From: Enchytraeus crypticus
Taxonomy: Eukaryota > Annelida > Clitellata > Enchytraeida > Enchytraeidae
NCBI GenBank assembly: GCA_905160935.1
Contig: CAJHZI010000478.1
Span: forward strand, 1,667,001 to 1,731,000
Direction: 5' to 3'
Length of the DNA: 64,000 nt
Shown here: positions 41,100 through 54,300 of the stretch, piece after piece
How the letters are laid out: every line of letters starts with the position of its first letter
How positions within the stretch are numbered: position 1 is the stretch's first letter
The notes under the pieces: generated by a model
The model's database searches: none
Seen by the model: only the letters and a program-made list of their open reading frames with translations
Told to the model about the DNA's origin: nothing
Program-made: the position numbers and the translations under genes

Positions 41100-41384
41100 A
41101 GGCCTTCATGAAGTAGCTTTGAATCCTGCGCTCCTTGTCATTGAAGACTTCATCACAGATGATCCGGTAGAGGGATTCATCACCCAGCAGTAGGGCCTCC
41201 CTGGCCCGGGCCAAACCATTAAAAGTCGAATCTGCATTTTTAATTCGATTGTCGACGAGAAAGCGCAGGACGTAGGAGGATAGGTAGACTGAAAGCACGA
41301 TGAAATCTATCCAATTGTAATTGTCGAGTAGGTAGACTCTAAGGCCCGTGTTGTAGATTGCTTTGCATTCAGTCCAAAGTAAAC
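41100..41384 (-). CDS. TRPC channel exon: TM2-TM3
   Basis: Acceptor GACTTCAG, donor GCCT/GTATGT. 285 bases, phase 1 in and 1 out. Encodes GLLWTECKAIYNTGLRVYLL, the WTECK-type motif of the TM2-TM3 linker, TM3 (WIDFIVLSVYLSSYVLRFLV) and an acidic loop leading to KERRIQSYFMKA. Confidence 0.93.
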
Positions 41385-42670
41385 CTGAAGTCAACAGTTA
41401 GAGATCATGGGTTAAATATAGACTAGAGTTTTAATTTTCAGCCATATTTAAAGTTTGAGTTCTGTTGAAATGTAGTAATGCTAAAGTTTATTGCGAGATT
41501 TTCACTGATATATTTTAGTTTTATAGACATAATACTTTACAGGTTTTCGTTATCCCTTTGACGATTACTTTGTTTTTAGTAAATGCTACTGCATGTATTA
41601 TAATAAAAAAATCAAAGAAGCTGCATATTTTTTATGGACGTATTTGGCTGATTACTGAATTATTTTCGGATGCAGAAACGGACGACATAATTCTAATTGA
41701 CTGGGAATCATCAACTGGTTTATTGATTGAACAAGTACATTTAAATGAAAAAATTTATATTTTACTTTATATATTCTATTATTAAAGTTGTAAAGCTGAT
41801 ATTAACGTCAGCTTCATCTCTTGAAAGTGATATCAGTGACTAGCGAGCCCAGGATTTGAACCTAAGCACTCACAATGATGAACACGATGAACACAAGCAC
41901 TCACAACTCACAATCAATCCACGGTTGAATATCTTACAGAAATCGACACAGACTCTAGCCTGTAGCGATGTCGCCATAATGTCTTGGGTTCTTCCAGTTA
42001 TTTTAAAATCATTGATATGGACTAAGTCCGAGCAAAATTAGATACAGACGAATCTCTGAGGATTAAAATCCGGACGCAGTGGTAAGGTTAAAGTAGCTTT
42101 CCACTCTTAATTCATTTAGATTTCACTTTATTACATTTCATCCAGAAAGATCGTGAGAGATCATCAAGTGGTAAGGTATACTTCACCAGACGTTCTCTGA
42201 TAGAATAGAGAAATGTAGATATTCTTAACTATTTCACTCCATGTGAAAAAAGCAGAATGAAAATTTTATAGATCTCACAAAAACTTTCAGTGTATATGAC
42301 AGATCAATGGTATATATCGTGATCACAATTTTATTTCTTTAATGCTTTCTTACTATTTTCTATTCTAATGTGATGTAAGTAAATCACAAATTCTTAGTCT
42401 CTTATATAGATCTATTACTATGTACTGAATTGGACTGCTTCCAGGCAAACAATCGTATATGAAAAGTAGATGTTAGAGAATTATAGGCCTGGTGGTGGGG
42501 TATCCTAAGACACTATTACATCTAAGTTTAATTCCGAAGAAAAGTTTGATTTTACTTGAAAAATTTCTGCACTCATCCTGTGTGTCATCTTTTTGTCAAT
42601 AACAACTATATGTTAATTGAAACAAATCAATTTGTTTTATTCCTTTAATTGCATGAATTTTACTAAGCTC

Positions 42671-42782
42671 TCAACACTCGGTCTTCCAACGTGGTCACCC
42701 ACAAAGTACTAACCGAGGTCGATGTAGCTTAACTTGGATAATTGACGCCCAACTAAACCAAGTGCGCTAAATCCCGACGTCA
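42671..42782 (-). repeat. 5S rRNA-like SINE fragment
   Basis: On the minus strand, TCGGTTAGTACTTTGTGGGT and GACCACGTTGGAAGACCGAG follow the pattern of the 3' half of 5S rRNA, preceded by a GGATTTAGCGCACTTGGTTT module. Shares its layout with 26948-27070. Confidence 0.55.
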
Positions 42783-43178
42783 AATTTTCATTACGAAATG
42801 GAGCGGCTTGTGTCCAATTCGCGCTGAATCCTCACAATCCGACAGAAAACACTAGGATATTTTACGAGACCGGCAATAAACATCATGGGCTGGACCAGAA
42901 AGACTGTAATCATGGTGAGTCTGCAATAAAGCTGACAAATAGGTATTGCCTGTTTACGTGTTGTAACAGCGTATAAATGATTACGCAATACGTTCTTTTT
43001 CCTTATATTTCTAAATAAGAAAGAAGAAAGTGTTTCCTCCTTTAATTGTTCTCGTAGATGACAATATTATAACCTGCTTAACACCAAGGATCAGAAGCAA
43101 AGTACTTCACTTCGAAACGTCTCGACATATTCGAGCAGTCAGCACATGGATTCATTAACTGAACTGTATGGAGTTCAT

Positions 43179-43697
43179 TTATGAGCTCTAAGTTCTGAGC
43201 TCTAAGTTCTGAGCTCTAAGTTCTAAGCTCTAAGTTCTAAGCTCTAAGTTCTGACCTCTAAGTTCCAAGCTCTAAGTTCTAAGCTCCAAGTTCTGAGCTC
43301 TAAGTTCTAAGCTCTAAGTTCTAAGCTCCAAGTTCTGAGCTCTAAGTTCTAAGCTCTAAGTTCTGAGCTCTAAGTTCTAAGCTCTAAGTTCTAAGCTCTA
43401 AGTTCTAAGCTCTAAGTTCTGACCTCTAAGTTCTAAGCTCTAAGTTCTCAGCTCTAAGTTCTGACCTCTACGTTCCAAGCTCTAAGTTCTAAGCTCCAAG
43501 TTCTGAGCTCTAAGTTCTAAGCTCTAAGTTCTAAGCTCTAAGTTCTGACCTCTAAGTTCTAAGCTCTAAGTTCTCAGCTCTAAGTTCTGACCTCTAAGTT
43601 CCAAGCTCTAAGTTCTAAGCTCCAAGTTCTGAGCTCTAAGTTCTAAGCTCTAAGTTCTAAGCTCTAAGTTCTAAGCTCTAAGTTCTGAGCTCTAAGT
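43179..43697 (+). repeat. 14-bp minisatellite
   Basis: About 37 copies of GAGCTCTAAGTTCT and its variants (AAGCTCTAAGTTCT, GACCTCTAAGTTCT, AAGCTCCAAGTTCT). Blocks of variants recur, which shows expansion of multi-unit segments. Confidence 0.95.
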
Positions 43698-44140
43698 TCA
43701 GAATTTTTATGCAATAAGTTTGACCTCTTAGGTTTTCCATAATTAGTCATAACTTTACGTCATAACTTTAAAATAACCTTAAATTATTTACAGTCCCACT
43801 TCTCGATAGAAATCAATAAATTTTCTAACAAAGAATTTTGAGCAAAAAAGGCAACTTCTTACTTGTATTTACAGCCAGTCTGGTCTTTAAATATGGCTGC
43901 CAATAATAATCAGCATACAAGCCACATGGTAATCTACATTTCCTCAGATTAATGGCGCTGTCTCGAGAATCACAGAGTGTTGGATAAATAAAATAGTTCT
44001 AAAAGACCGATCGCTACAGTAATCATCCATTTGTTTATGTTGCATTTCTACAAATCTTATGAGTACGTCGTGGTGTTCAGCTAGATAAGGTACTGTGTAT
44101 CTTCACTGATGGCTACTCGTACTCGTAATATGTACCCTTA

Positions 44141-44430
44141 CTTTTCTATTGTTGTGCATGCTTATCAATGTTTGCACGGATGTTTGTTTTCGTTTGATTT
44201 TTTGTATGATTTCGTTTGCTAGTATTTAACATTTACATGTATGTTGTTCAGATGAAGTGAAATGAAATAAGTTCAGATGAAGTGAAATGCATTTACTTTT
44301 CAATTTTTGTGCATGCTTACCAATGTTTGCACGGATGTTTGTTTTCGTTTGATTTTTTGTATGATTTCGTTTGCTAGCATTTAACATTTACATGTATGTT
44401 GTTCAGATGAAGTGAAATGAATTAAGCACC
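44141..44430 (+). repeat. 155-bp tandem duplication
   Basis: GTGCATGCTTA-CAATGTTTGC through GTTCAGATGAAGTGAAATGA occurs twice, offset 155 bases. Confidence 0.85.
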
Positions 44431-45089
44431 ATCTCTCTCATGTTTCTGCGTGTATACGGATATTGTTGACTGCAGCAAGTAATAGCCAGTTTATTATTTA
44501 ATCATCGCATCGTTTATGACAACAGCAGGGAATTCATATCAGAGAAACTCCGATTAAGAATTTATCTCGCAATTGTTGAGCTAGCGGGTTAACTTGACGC
44601 CAGTTTCGGAACACGATGACATGTGATGTAATTGCTTGGGCCTTGAATTCGTCCTCAGGTGTCTATGATATAGTCAGGGGTAGTCATGTTTAATGGGCAA
44701 AGGGGGCTGCAACTTACATTTAGGAGTTTACAAAGCTTCTTTATTAATTTTAGCGTCTTTAGCATAATTTATAGAGTTTCATATTGTTAAGGTAAGAGAA
44801 AAAGAAAAAAGAAAGAAGAGAGCGGGAGAGTGAGAGAGTAAGAGAGAAAGACAGAGTTTTCGGCCTAGCGAAAATAAACTAAACTAAACACTAAGTCACT
44901 AAAAATTAATTATTTAATATATTGTTCATGACTATTGCTATGGATTCATTTTTCCTAACTATCTTGTTTAATGACTATGACACTTCACTAGCATCAACAA
45001 AACGTATATTCATTTACATACAATACACATATATCTAAATGAACCTTGGAGTTAAACGTGTTTAACTTAATAGTAAATAAATATTTAAA

Positions 45090-45310
45090 CAAGTAAACAC
45101 GCATTATAGTGAAATGATCAAATATGCTGTTATCTATCATTTTAATACCACACGTTTCAACTGTTAGGCAATTTAATCCATATTCCATGTAGCCAGTCCA
45201 GTGAATGGCCGAGATTTTATTCTGCAGATCAGCGCGGCAGGGATTCGAACCCACTCACCTCATGATCTGTCAATTAAAACTTCATAACGTTACCACTAAG
45301 CTCATAAGAC
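45090..45310 (-). mobile_element. tRNA-derived SINE, family B
   Basis: On minus: GCTTAGTGGTAACGTTATGA (A-box-like), GGGTTCGAATCCCTGCCGCG (B box), then GGCCATTCACTGGACTGGCT and a tail ending ATAATGCGTGTTTAC. Relatives at 47755-47990 (minus) and 36755-36900 (plus, 3' part). Confidence 0.75.
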
Positions 45311-45330
45311 GCTAAATTGCAGCAACTCAC

Positions 45331-45598
45331 CGAGTACCCAGAACATGAGACAAATCTGAACGTTTGTCATGAGTATATTAGCCGGTCGAAAGGTGGATTT
45401 GAGGACGTTTTCCAGTTTTTCCCTGTAGATGGAGTCGTTGGAGTGGTAGGCGAAGAGGTCGAGAGTGGTGTTGAAGGCGATAGGGTAAGTTTTAGCGTCC
45501 AGTCTGAACGTGGCAGCGGCGAGAAGAACGAGGAAGGAGATGTGAGAGATTGTGTGAGTGATGAATTTAAAGGCAGGGCATCGCATTGCATTTCCTAA
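45331..45598 (-). CDS. TRPC channel exon: TM1 region and S1-S2 loop
   Basis: Acceptor GTATTTCAG, donor CTCG/GTGAGT. 268 bases, phase 0 in and 1 out. Encodes LGNAMRCPAFKFITHTISHI into a hydrophobic segment (SFLVLLAAATF), an extracellular loop and a second one (ILMTNVQICLMFWVLG). Confidence 0.9.
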
Positions 45599-46245
45599 CT
45601 GAAATACAAAGTTTTAAATAGACTAGATTAATATTCAAGGTTTAAAATAGACTAGTCTAATATTCAAGGTTTAAAATAGACTAGTCTAATATTCAAGGTT
45701 TAAAATAGACTAGTATAGTAAAATAATACAGAGGTGAATAGTAAAGAAATATAGATACATGAAATATCAATAACTGTAGCAAACACTAAATAAGAAAGAA
45801 AATAAGAATTCTGTTATGAAATAAGCAGTAAGCCTACAGAATAATGGGCACGAAAATATAAATTACGGCAATAAAATCAAATTCGAAACAATAATAAATA
45901 ATATAGATTCAGAAATGAAGAGTAGAGAGCAAAAGAGACATGAAAATTAAAAGATTGCAATCCACTATTGAACATTATGAGCTGTGATTAATGTTGTTCT
46001 GAAACTTTATAATGTAAACTTATTTTTGTAAGGAAAAAATGAATATAATGCAATCGTGAAAGTTAGACAGTTCAGTTGTTCCAGGATAGACCGGGAGTTG
46101 ATCAAAGGGCAGCTGTGTATGTACCATATATTTTGACACTTAGAAGATTTTGCCAATGCCCATGGTTTGTTAAAGAGTCAAAATACTAGGCGCAAGGGCC
46201 TCATCATCAAAATGCAATGATAACTATTGCTTTCTCCCTCTCTCC

Positions 46246-46276
<31 letters not shown>

Positions 46277-46317
46277 CCTCTCTCTCTCTCTCTCGATCTC
46301 TGTATCTCTCTAGTTCA

Positions 46318-46349
<32 letters not shown>

Positions 46350-47446
46350 AAAGTGCTTCTAGCACGATGGTTTTTCTCCAGAGGATATAAATATAAAGTT
46401 TATTTATTTATTTAGATCACCAAAAAGGGTCATTCAACCCTGTACAGTTCACAAGCAATGCAAACAAACAAATAAATTGCAATAAGTGAGCACAATTTAA
46501 ATGTGAACCATGGTGAACTAAAACGAAAATATAAAGTAAATATTAAAGAATTGAAATAAAGAAATTCAGAATAAAGAAAATTAATGATAATAGGTAGGCA
46601 TAATTATACATTTAAGATCAGTGCCATTAATAACTATTTAATAAGTACTGACGAAGATTAATATTGAAACAGCTAACGGAACGAGATGATCGTAAATTAG
46701 GTGGAAGGGATAGCCAGTATCTAGGGCCTTGTACAGCGATATACTTTTCGCGACAGAAGGTTCTGAACGATGGTATAGTAAATTCCGAAACTTGTCGAAA
46801 TTTATAAAAAGAATATACAACATTATTTAATAGCAACGAATAGTTATAACATGAAGGCATATCATTATGAATAAGTTTATACAGAAATACGCAACAGCAA
46901 TGTTTATGAACTTAACTTTAAAATTTTTAGTTCTTTAAATATATTGTTCGTATGACTACGAAGCTCTGCATGTTGAATTATTCTAATTGCTCGTTTTTGG
47001 AGTACTATCAATTCGTTGAGCAAGGTTTTAGAAGCGTTCCCCCAAACAATATTGCAATAAATTAGATGCGGATATAGTAGACTGTAGTATAAATTTAACA
47101 TACAATATTTAACATACAATCGGCATCTATATTTTTGATTATAAAACATACACGATATTAGTAATCATGTACGATCAATTCTGTATTCAGTTAAGATATT
47201 ATATTATAATAAAGTACATAACATTATATAAAAATGCCTTTAATATAATAAAGCTAATTATATACAAAAAAATGAATGCACAATTAAAGTAATCTGAACT
47301 ACAATTGTGTAGCTATTTCGCAGTATTTATTCTATAAGACCGCTCGTCGGAAGTCATTAATTTAGAGTAAATAACAATAAACGTATTATTATTTTAGAAT
47401 CTGATGAGACAATTAACTTAAACAATAGCACTGGAATAACAAGAAC
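45599..47446 (-). other. TRPC intron 4
   Basis: Contains a 29-bp tandem repeat (about 45606-45717; GTTTAAAATAGACTAGT), a long CT-rich tract (46233-46347) and a minus-strand LINE fragment (46385-47150). Confidence 0.65.
46385..47150 (-). mobile_element. LINE 3' fragment, frameshifted (CR1-like)
   Basis: Minus-strand ORFs 46904-47149 (YYSLLYPHLIYCNIVWGNA, LQKRAIRII) and 46627-46860 (WLSLPPNLRS) are consecutive parts of the C-terminal end of a LINE reverse transcriptase protein in different frames. It is a dead copy. Confidence 0.75.
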
Positions 47447-47614
47447 CTTAGAATCAGGTGAGATAATGTATACACAGCAGAATATCGGAAGCATTGGAAG
47501 ACACACGAGCCACATCAACAACTTCTTCCAGATGTTTAGGGATTGCATAAAACCCATGTGGGGTCCAAACCATATGCTCGTTAGATGTTGCTGACAGTTT
47601 GGATGAGCTACGAA
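47447..47614 (-). CDS. TRPC channel exon: pre-TM1 helices
   Basis: Acceptor CTGTTTCAG, donor AAG/GTTCTT. 56 codons, phase 0. Encodes FVAHPNCQQHLTSIWFG, a TRPC signature before the membrane domain, and the first hydrophobic stretch (MWLVCLPMLPIFCCVYII). Confidence 0.93.
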
Positions 47615-48906
47615 CTGAAACAGTCAATTAGCCGATCAATTAATTAATCAATCAATCAGAAATCAATAAACCAATCAATCGTTAATTAATCAATCAAACA
47701 TTTTACTGATTGATTAGCCTTTGAATAGATTGCGACTCGAATCATTTACGATAGAAACACGCACTATAGTCAAATGATAAACTACGTTGATATCTGTCAC
47801 TTTTAATACAATATGTTTAAACCGTTGGGAAATTTAGTCCATTTTCAGTATAACCAGTCCAGTGAATGTCCGAGATGTTACTCTCAGATCAGCGCGGCTG
47901 AGATTCGAACACACGAGAGTTCAATTCATCTCAGGATCTGTTATTTAAACTTCATGATGTTACCTCTACGCTATTAAAACATTCTATACTGTAAGTTTAA
48001 AGGCAGTCCTTGTTTGTTAAAGATGGGCGAAGCAGGGACACAGACCACACGGCGCTACTGACATTCTAATTTCAAGTTGTTTATACCTAAAATTAATTTA
48101 GCTTTGAAATCACAAAGGTTGTGCGAAATTTTGATAGAAAAAGTCCTTTTCTGCATAAGGTTACAAAACTCACACAGCACGTGGCGTAGAATAATTTCAA
48201 ATTTTTACTCGTCGCTGCTTAATTGGACGCCCTTTCAGAATTGCATAACCCTTGCGGCCAGACGTCCTTTATTTGTAATAGTAACAGGAAATGAGGTATA
48301 GAAAAGCCCAAGCAAGCGCTTTCTCCAATTTACACCTATATACTATTCTTCACAGCATAACTCTGTAGTTTGCGTATTCATAACTTAGAAGTTGTTAGTT
48401 AAAATTTTAAAAAAATTAGTTAGAAAAAATTAATTAGAAATTCTAATCAATAAGACAACTAAGTCATAAGTCATTCATTACTTAAAAACAATCAGTTTAA
48501 ATTAATTTATAACTAAAACTTCTAGAGAAAACATTAAGAAGTGTTAATTACTTTCGTAAATTCCATATCGAATATGTAGTAACGAGTTTTTAGTCGAGTG
48601 TGCATTCGTGTTCGATAAGCAAATTGACCACATTACTATTTCAAAAAGGCAAAGCCTTTATCAACCTAAAGAACCTAACCTTTATGAGCCTGTATCATCT
48701 AACTGAGAAATTCTGGGTTCTGAGATGACTTCAAATTAGGTTTTACTCCCTTGATAACGCAATGTGTGACCACTTACATGTATATCACAATGGGTAACCA
48801 CCTACAAGTATATGCATTTCAAATTACTGCCCTATAAGCATCACAGCATTTGACCCTTAATAAGCACCGTCATCTATTGGTAGCCATCACACAAACTCTG
48901 TCAAAC
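47615..48906 (-). other. TRPC intron 3
   Basis: Contains a family B SINE (about 47755-47990, minus) and an AATC-rich stretch near 47640-47710. Nothing else seen. Confidence 0.55.
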
Positions 48907-49080
48907 CTTCTTTTCTTCATATTGCATGGCCATCTTGAGCCTAGCCAGTGGATCTCTCTGCCCGCCGTCATCGTCGTTACCCTCACTGAGCACAGCTTCC
49001 ACCTCCTGGGTGCCTCTGCACAGGTCCATCAGCTCACAGGCAAAGTTCATGCACTGCTCCACCAGGCTTAGGTATTCGTT
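48907..49080 (-). CDS. TRPC channel exon: TRP_2-type linker
   Basis: Acceptor TTTACAG, donor AAG/GTTTGA. 58 codons, phase 0. Encodes CMNFACELMDLCRGTQEVE and LARLKMAMQYEEKK, the linker between ankyrin repeats and membrane domain in TRPC proteins, with an acidic Gly-rich insert. Confidence 0.93.
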
Positions 49081-50918
49081 CTGTAAATAAATAAATCAAT
49101 CAATCTTCAGTCGATTAATCAGTCAGTCAAGCAAGCAATCATTTAGTCAATCAATCCATCAATCAATCAATCAATTCATCAATCAATCAATCAATAAATT
49201 AATAAAGCAATCTGTCTATTATAAAGTCAATCAGAGATGTTTAAATCTTTTGCAATAATTATATTCTAGCAATTAGAATCATGTATTCATATAATAAATA
49301 GATAATAAATTTAGATTAATTCAAATTAATTCACACGTCAGAATGTTAATTTGAGATAAATAAAATAGAATATAAATGACTAAATTTTACTAAATTACTG
49401 GAATCAACTACTGACAAGACCAGGTTCATTTAATTAAGGCATATCAACTGCATATCAACTGATCCACTGTTACATAAAAATAGTAGTGAATAGCACTGTG
49501 TAGAAGAAAAAGTGAATTTCTAGTTATACCTTAGTAGAATATGACTACTTAAATCCTTAACTTTTTATGGTTTCAATATAAACAAAGTAAATGAGAATTA
49601 ATGAGGTGTCTACGGTGTGTCTATTCACTTAAAAACAATCAAAAGTAGAATGCATGCTTCGCAAAAGATGACTAAGCGTGATACGGGTTAGGTAATATCG
49701 TATCAAAAGATAAATCTCAACTATCGGCGAGTGTTTGTTGAAATTTTGTTTTTGTGAAAAGTCAGCTAACTGCACTATGCAGTGCTCTCCAATGAGCGCG
49801 AAAGATAAGTGTCTTAGTAGAATCATGTATCTTTAACCTGGTTTTAGGACAACACTAGGGAAAGATGAAAACTTTTAATGTAAAATATATAATTACTTCA
49901 TGAAAATGTTGTTGAAAATTTCTCGGTCATTAAAAAGGTTATTTTAAATGATATTAAATTTAAAATACAGAAGAATTCTACCCGTTACGATAGAGATTGT
50001 TGCATACAATTAGGCGCAAACGCCGGATTTGGCTTCCAAAGGCAATGAAACATTGAGTAATAAATCATAGTGAAGTCAGAATTGTAACGAATCGCGGAAT
50101 AAATGCGAATTTCATTTCTCTAAAATAAAATGTGGCTAATTAATATTAATTAATATTAATTATAATATTAATTATAATATTAATTAAAATTAATTAATAT
50201 TAATTTATATTAATTTATATTAATTATAATATTAATTTATATTAATTAATATTAATATTCTATGAAACCACATGGTAAGAGTCAATAATACTTACAACTT
50301 AAATTTCGATTAACAAATAAAGATTTTGGGTCACAAAATTGCCTTTAAATTCAAATTTCAATAGCCATATATCGTATTCAAACAATACAAGCAGGGTAAT
50401 CAAAAGACCGGGTGTGGTAGCAAACTGTCATACTATAAACGTACCAAATTCTTATGTATTAGTTCTAAGTTTTTATGATAAGGTCACACAAACTCTTATT
50501 TACTCCGCGCCACATTAATCACAGTCATTGTGTATTACAGTGATCAACAGCCGTGTTGAATACAATATGACAGCAAATGATTCATTGAAATGATTCTTGC
50601 TGAGTTGTGAAACAGTGTCACATGTAGGACGGAACCAGGAAGTTTTAAAGACATAGTTCGTAAGGGTTAAGTTAGGCAATACTCTTAATTCTTTTTTCGT
50701 CAAGAAAAATTCTTAAAAGGGTTGAAGCTGTTTTTCTTATGGCTTTTAATTTTCCCTTGAAAAACAAAGTGATGACCATTTTAGCTTTGACATTCATTTC
50801 GTACGTCGATTTTTTGGCAGCTGGAATACTAGGGGGAGAATCCCGTCTGCAGACTAAAGAGAATACCACAAAAAGATAAAGGAGAGAGAGTGTGTGTGTG
50901 CGAGAGAGTGAGACAGAC

Positions 50919-50980
<62 letters not shown>

Positions 50981-51044
50981 AGAGATAGACAATGAGAGAG
51001 ACATTAAGAGATAGTGAAGAAAGTACATCAACTCAACTACTAAC
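49081..51044 (-). other. TRPC intron 2
   Basis: Contains (AATC)n (49095-49210), a TAATTAATATTAAT-type tract (50140-50255) and (TA)n (50922-50977) flanked by GA-rich sequence. The ORF at 50672-51070 is a product of the (TA)n tract. Confidence 0.65.
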
Positions 51045-51692
51045 CTTAAATTCTTTCTCCACTTGAGCAAGTTTCTGCATCTCCTGTCGAAGCTCGAACG
51101 TGGTCATGATCGGATCAGGACTGCTCAAGGCCATGTAGGCGGGGCTAGCCAGAGCTCTATAGGCATTCAGCCTCGACCGTGACCTCTTGAGCGAATCGTA
51201 ATTCTGTTTAGTGACGCAATCACCGCACTGGCAGGAAATCGGATGAGGTTTATCTATGGTTTGATTCCGCGACAGAAACATCTGAATAATCTCATGATTG
51301 TTGTAGTGAGCCGCCAGGATTAGAGGAGTTATATCCGGAGAGAACTGGCTCTTCTCGTCTGTCCTAAAGAACGGATCTTTCATAGTCCTCTTACATTGTT
51401 CCGCTCCAGCTATGTAGTTAGGATGTTCTATGATGACTTTGACGATCTTCGTCGCGCCCTTGCTGATCGAATGCAGCAGAGATTCTTCGATGCATTCAAA
51501 GTTGACGGCGTCGAGAAGGAGTTCGATGGCTTCCAGACTTTCGCTGTCGACGGCAAGGTGGAGAGCGCTTCGGCCCATGTAGTCGACGCAGTTGACGTTG
51601 AGGGTGCCTTCGCTCTCCTCGAGCGATTGCCTCACGATGGGAACGTCACCCAGAGCGGCCGAATTGAGGTACACCCGTTCTTCATCTGTCAA
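51045..51692 (-). CDS. TRPC channel exon: ankyrin repeats
   Basis: Acceptor ACAATCAG, donor AAG/GTTAGT. 216 codons, phase 0. Begins with LTDEERVYLNSAALGDVPIV, then ankyrin units including MGRSALHLAVDSESLEAIEL and ITPLILAAHYNNHEIIQMFL. The CQCGDC motif and the conserved SRSRLNAYRALASPAYMALS stretch are typical of TRPC proteins. Confidence 0.95.
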
Positions 51693-52689
51693 CTGATTGT
51701 TAGTGTAAATAGATGAGATTAAATTTGTTCAACATATGTCATTGAACAATAGAACTAGATAAAATAACTTATGAAGAGTAGTTATACGATTTAATGTATA
51801 TTATTAGTTATAGGTAATAGAGACGTTATAGTTATTGCATATAGAACAAGTAACAAAAAAAGCCCCAAATTAATGCAATGTTTACCACTTTCCCGATTTT
51901 TACAGTAAAAATTCAATTTTGTATCTGCGAATATTTGATCGATTTTCACATCTTTTTGTAGTTTGGTAAATATTTATCATTTATTATATCTAAACCAAGT
52001 ATAATATTTGATATTTGAATATTTTATATATAATAATTTTTTTTACAATATTTGTGAATAAATTAATGACCATAGCGAATCCAATATATCTAGAATAGTC
52101 CAATGGAAGCTGCATACAAAATTGTATGTGTTTGACTAAAGCCATGGATTCCTATAGGCCTACTAAATCAGTCTCCTTGCAAAGAAATGGAAATCGGAAA
52201 TCTGCATCAGAAATATACCAAGCTATGTATTTTAATTGTACTGAAGTTTTCGCTTTTTGGGATTATCTTAGCATTTTCTTAGAGACAGCCGTTTAAGCTT
52301 GCTCTCAGGTAAATCAATACATGTTACTAAGAATAAAGAACCTATTAGTTTTTTGCCTTTATTGAATGTATCGTTGGCTACTAGGATTTATATTACTAAA
52401 AGTCTTTGCAATTAATGTGAATTTTAAAGTATCAATGTTATCTACATAATTAACTCATGTGATGATACGATTTACAGAAAAAGTAAATATTTAACAATAA
52501 ATTCAAGTACAATTTGTCGTGATATGGGTACATCAGTTTGGATGACGATTATAGTGCCATCATCATCTTCCCTTGAATCCCAATATAGCTACACATTTAC
52601 ATGTATGGTCGAGGATATGATTGCTGATTGCTATAGTTTATCTTACGTATTATGGCGCCCCTTTCATCATCCTTGTTTGAGGAAGCGGA

Positions 52690-54229
52690 CGTTAAACCTT
52701 TATTATTATTCATCATCATCATCATCCTCCCTTAAATCCGAGTTTAACTAGGGTCGGGATATTATTATTATTATTATTTTATTATTATTATATTATTATT
52801 AATATTATTATTATCAGTTTTTTTAATTGCCCTGGGCTGCATAAGGCCCTGGGCTAAACTATAAGATAAAAGAGAGACTTTATTTAATTAAAAGAAAGAT
52901 GACAAATATTTCAAATAGTTCCTCTACGCTCTGGGAGGCCGTATTCGTCAATGTGCCACGAATGCATACAGCATTAAAACGCTGGAGTGCTATAGATAGG
53001 CGCTGCCATAGGAAGGCTTTTTCCCGTACGTCACCTGAAATGGCACTGGTTCTCCTGCCTAATTCGTTAATGAAGTCCGACGCCATAGAGTTGATGGGGC
53101 CCAATGTCTCAAAAGCAATAGGCAGGAAGATGTAGCTGCTAGAGACTGCGGCATATTTAAGTGTCTTACTATTGGCAGCGGCTTCAGCAGCTGAGCCAGC
53201 AGCAGCGCATGAAAGGCTGAGATTGCTTGCTGAGAATGTGTCTGTCATTATTCTATGTCGTTCTTATCATTATTATTTATATTACTATTATTATTTTTAT
53301 TTTAGGAATTATTATTATTACTATTGCCAAAGTTAAACGTTGCTGATCGCAGCAGCGGGTGACATTGCCCTGAATCCACTGCTTTTGGCTCCAGCAACGC
53401 CCGTCCCCTCTTCCTCTGTTATCGATCCACGACGACGGTGACTCCCCTGAATAGGCGTTGATGAGGCAGTTGTGAGAACTCTGTTGGGGAACCGCTTTTA
53501 GAAGTCAACAACCCTGAAATCTGGATAGCTGTTCCTAGATAATTCTTGGATCTAGTTTCCGCTTGATTAGGGCTCTGATGTGTAAAGCCCGATGAGCTCT
53601 GCCTCTCTGCCTCAGCCTGCCCTGAGGCCAGCATCTGGTTCAGCCCTAGACCCTTGTGTTGTGGCCCTAGTGAGATGGACACATGGGACGCAGAGGCCAT
53701 TCTAGCCTCAAGTATCTCCTTGTTCTCGCTGAGGGTCAGCCCAGAAAACTCTTGAGGATCTATCTCAGGCTCTATGGACGCACTCGAGGAGGAGGAGGGA
53801 GGTATTGATAATCCGGGACGTAGGACGCATCTCTTCTCTTTAAGACGGGCTGTGTTCAACCCGTTGACGATCACCCTCGTGCTCACGCGCTGCCCCCGTG
53901 CCCGCTTGTCACCAGTCGGCAACTGAGGCTGAGGCTGCATGGACTGGACCCCAGGTATTATTATTATTATTATTATTATTAATATTATTATTATTGATAT
54001 TATTATTATTATTTTTATTACTATTATTTCCATTAATCATAAACTTGGCTATAGCAACCAATTAATCTAAATCTATGTCGGCTGATACATTATTATTGTT
54101 ATTATTGTAATTATTATTGTAATTGTTATTATTATTATTATTATTATCTAAAATACCCTTGTGTAAAGAACCTGGGGTTTGATAAAAACGATTCAAGCAA
54201 TATGTGCAGAATCGCCGCCCGGCTACCCA

Positions 54230-54276
<47 letters not shown>

Positions 54277-54300
54277 CAAACTCTCCCCATAGTATTCCAT
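52690..54300 (-). mobile_element. Degenerate retroelement-derived region flanked by (ATT)n
   Basis: The minus-strand ORF 52880-53248 encodes YIFLPIAFETLGPINSMAS and LWQRLSIALQRFNAVC, a C-terminal segment often seen in retroelement-type proteins of marine invertebrates. The ORF 53419-54033 upstream (Ser/Pro-rich, ending GVTVVVDR) is probably part of the same element. (ATT)n tracts at 52765-52815, 53955-54030, 54100-54150 and 54232-54273 separate the pieces. Confidence 0.5.

Larger units (their letters stand above)
41385..45330 (-). other. TRPC intron 5, repeat-rich
   Basis: Contains a degenerate family A SINE (41787-41965), a 5S-like repeat (42671-42782), a repeat related to the TIR block (about 43060-43150), a 14-bp minisatellite (43179-43697), a 155-bp tandem duplication (44141-44430) and a family B SINE (about 45090-45310). 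The ORF at 42791-42988 looks coding by eye but borders the 5S-like repeat and does not fit TRPC phase. Confidence 0.6.

Noticed and set aside
42791..42988. Possible extra TRPC exon on the minus strand
   Set aside because: It has a TTTATTGCAG acceptor-like site, but the phase needed after the 45331 exon gives an early stop and there is no TRPC similarity.
43179..43697. CRISPR-like array
   Set aside because: Units are contiguous with no unique spacers, and the host is an animal; it is a minisatellite.
48850..49071. 73-aa plus-strand ORF
   Set aside because: Antisense shadow of the TRPC exon at 48907-49080.
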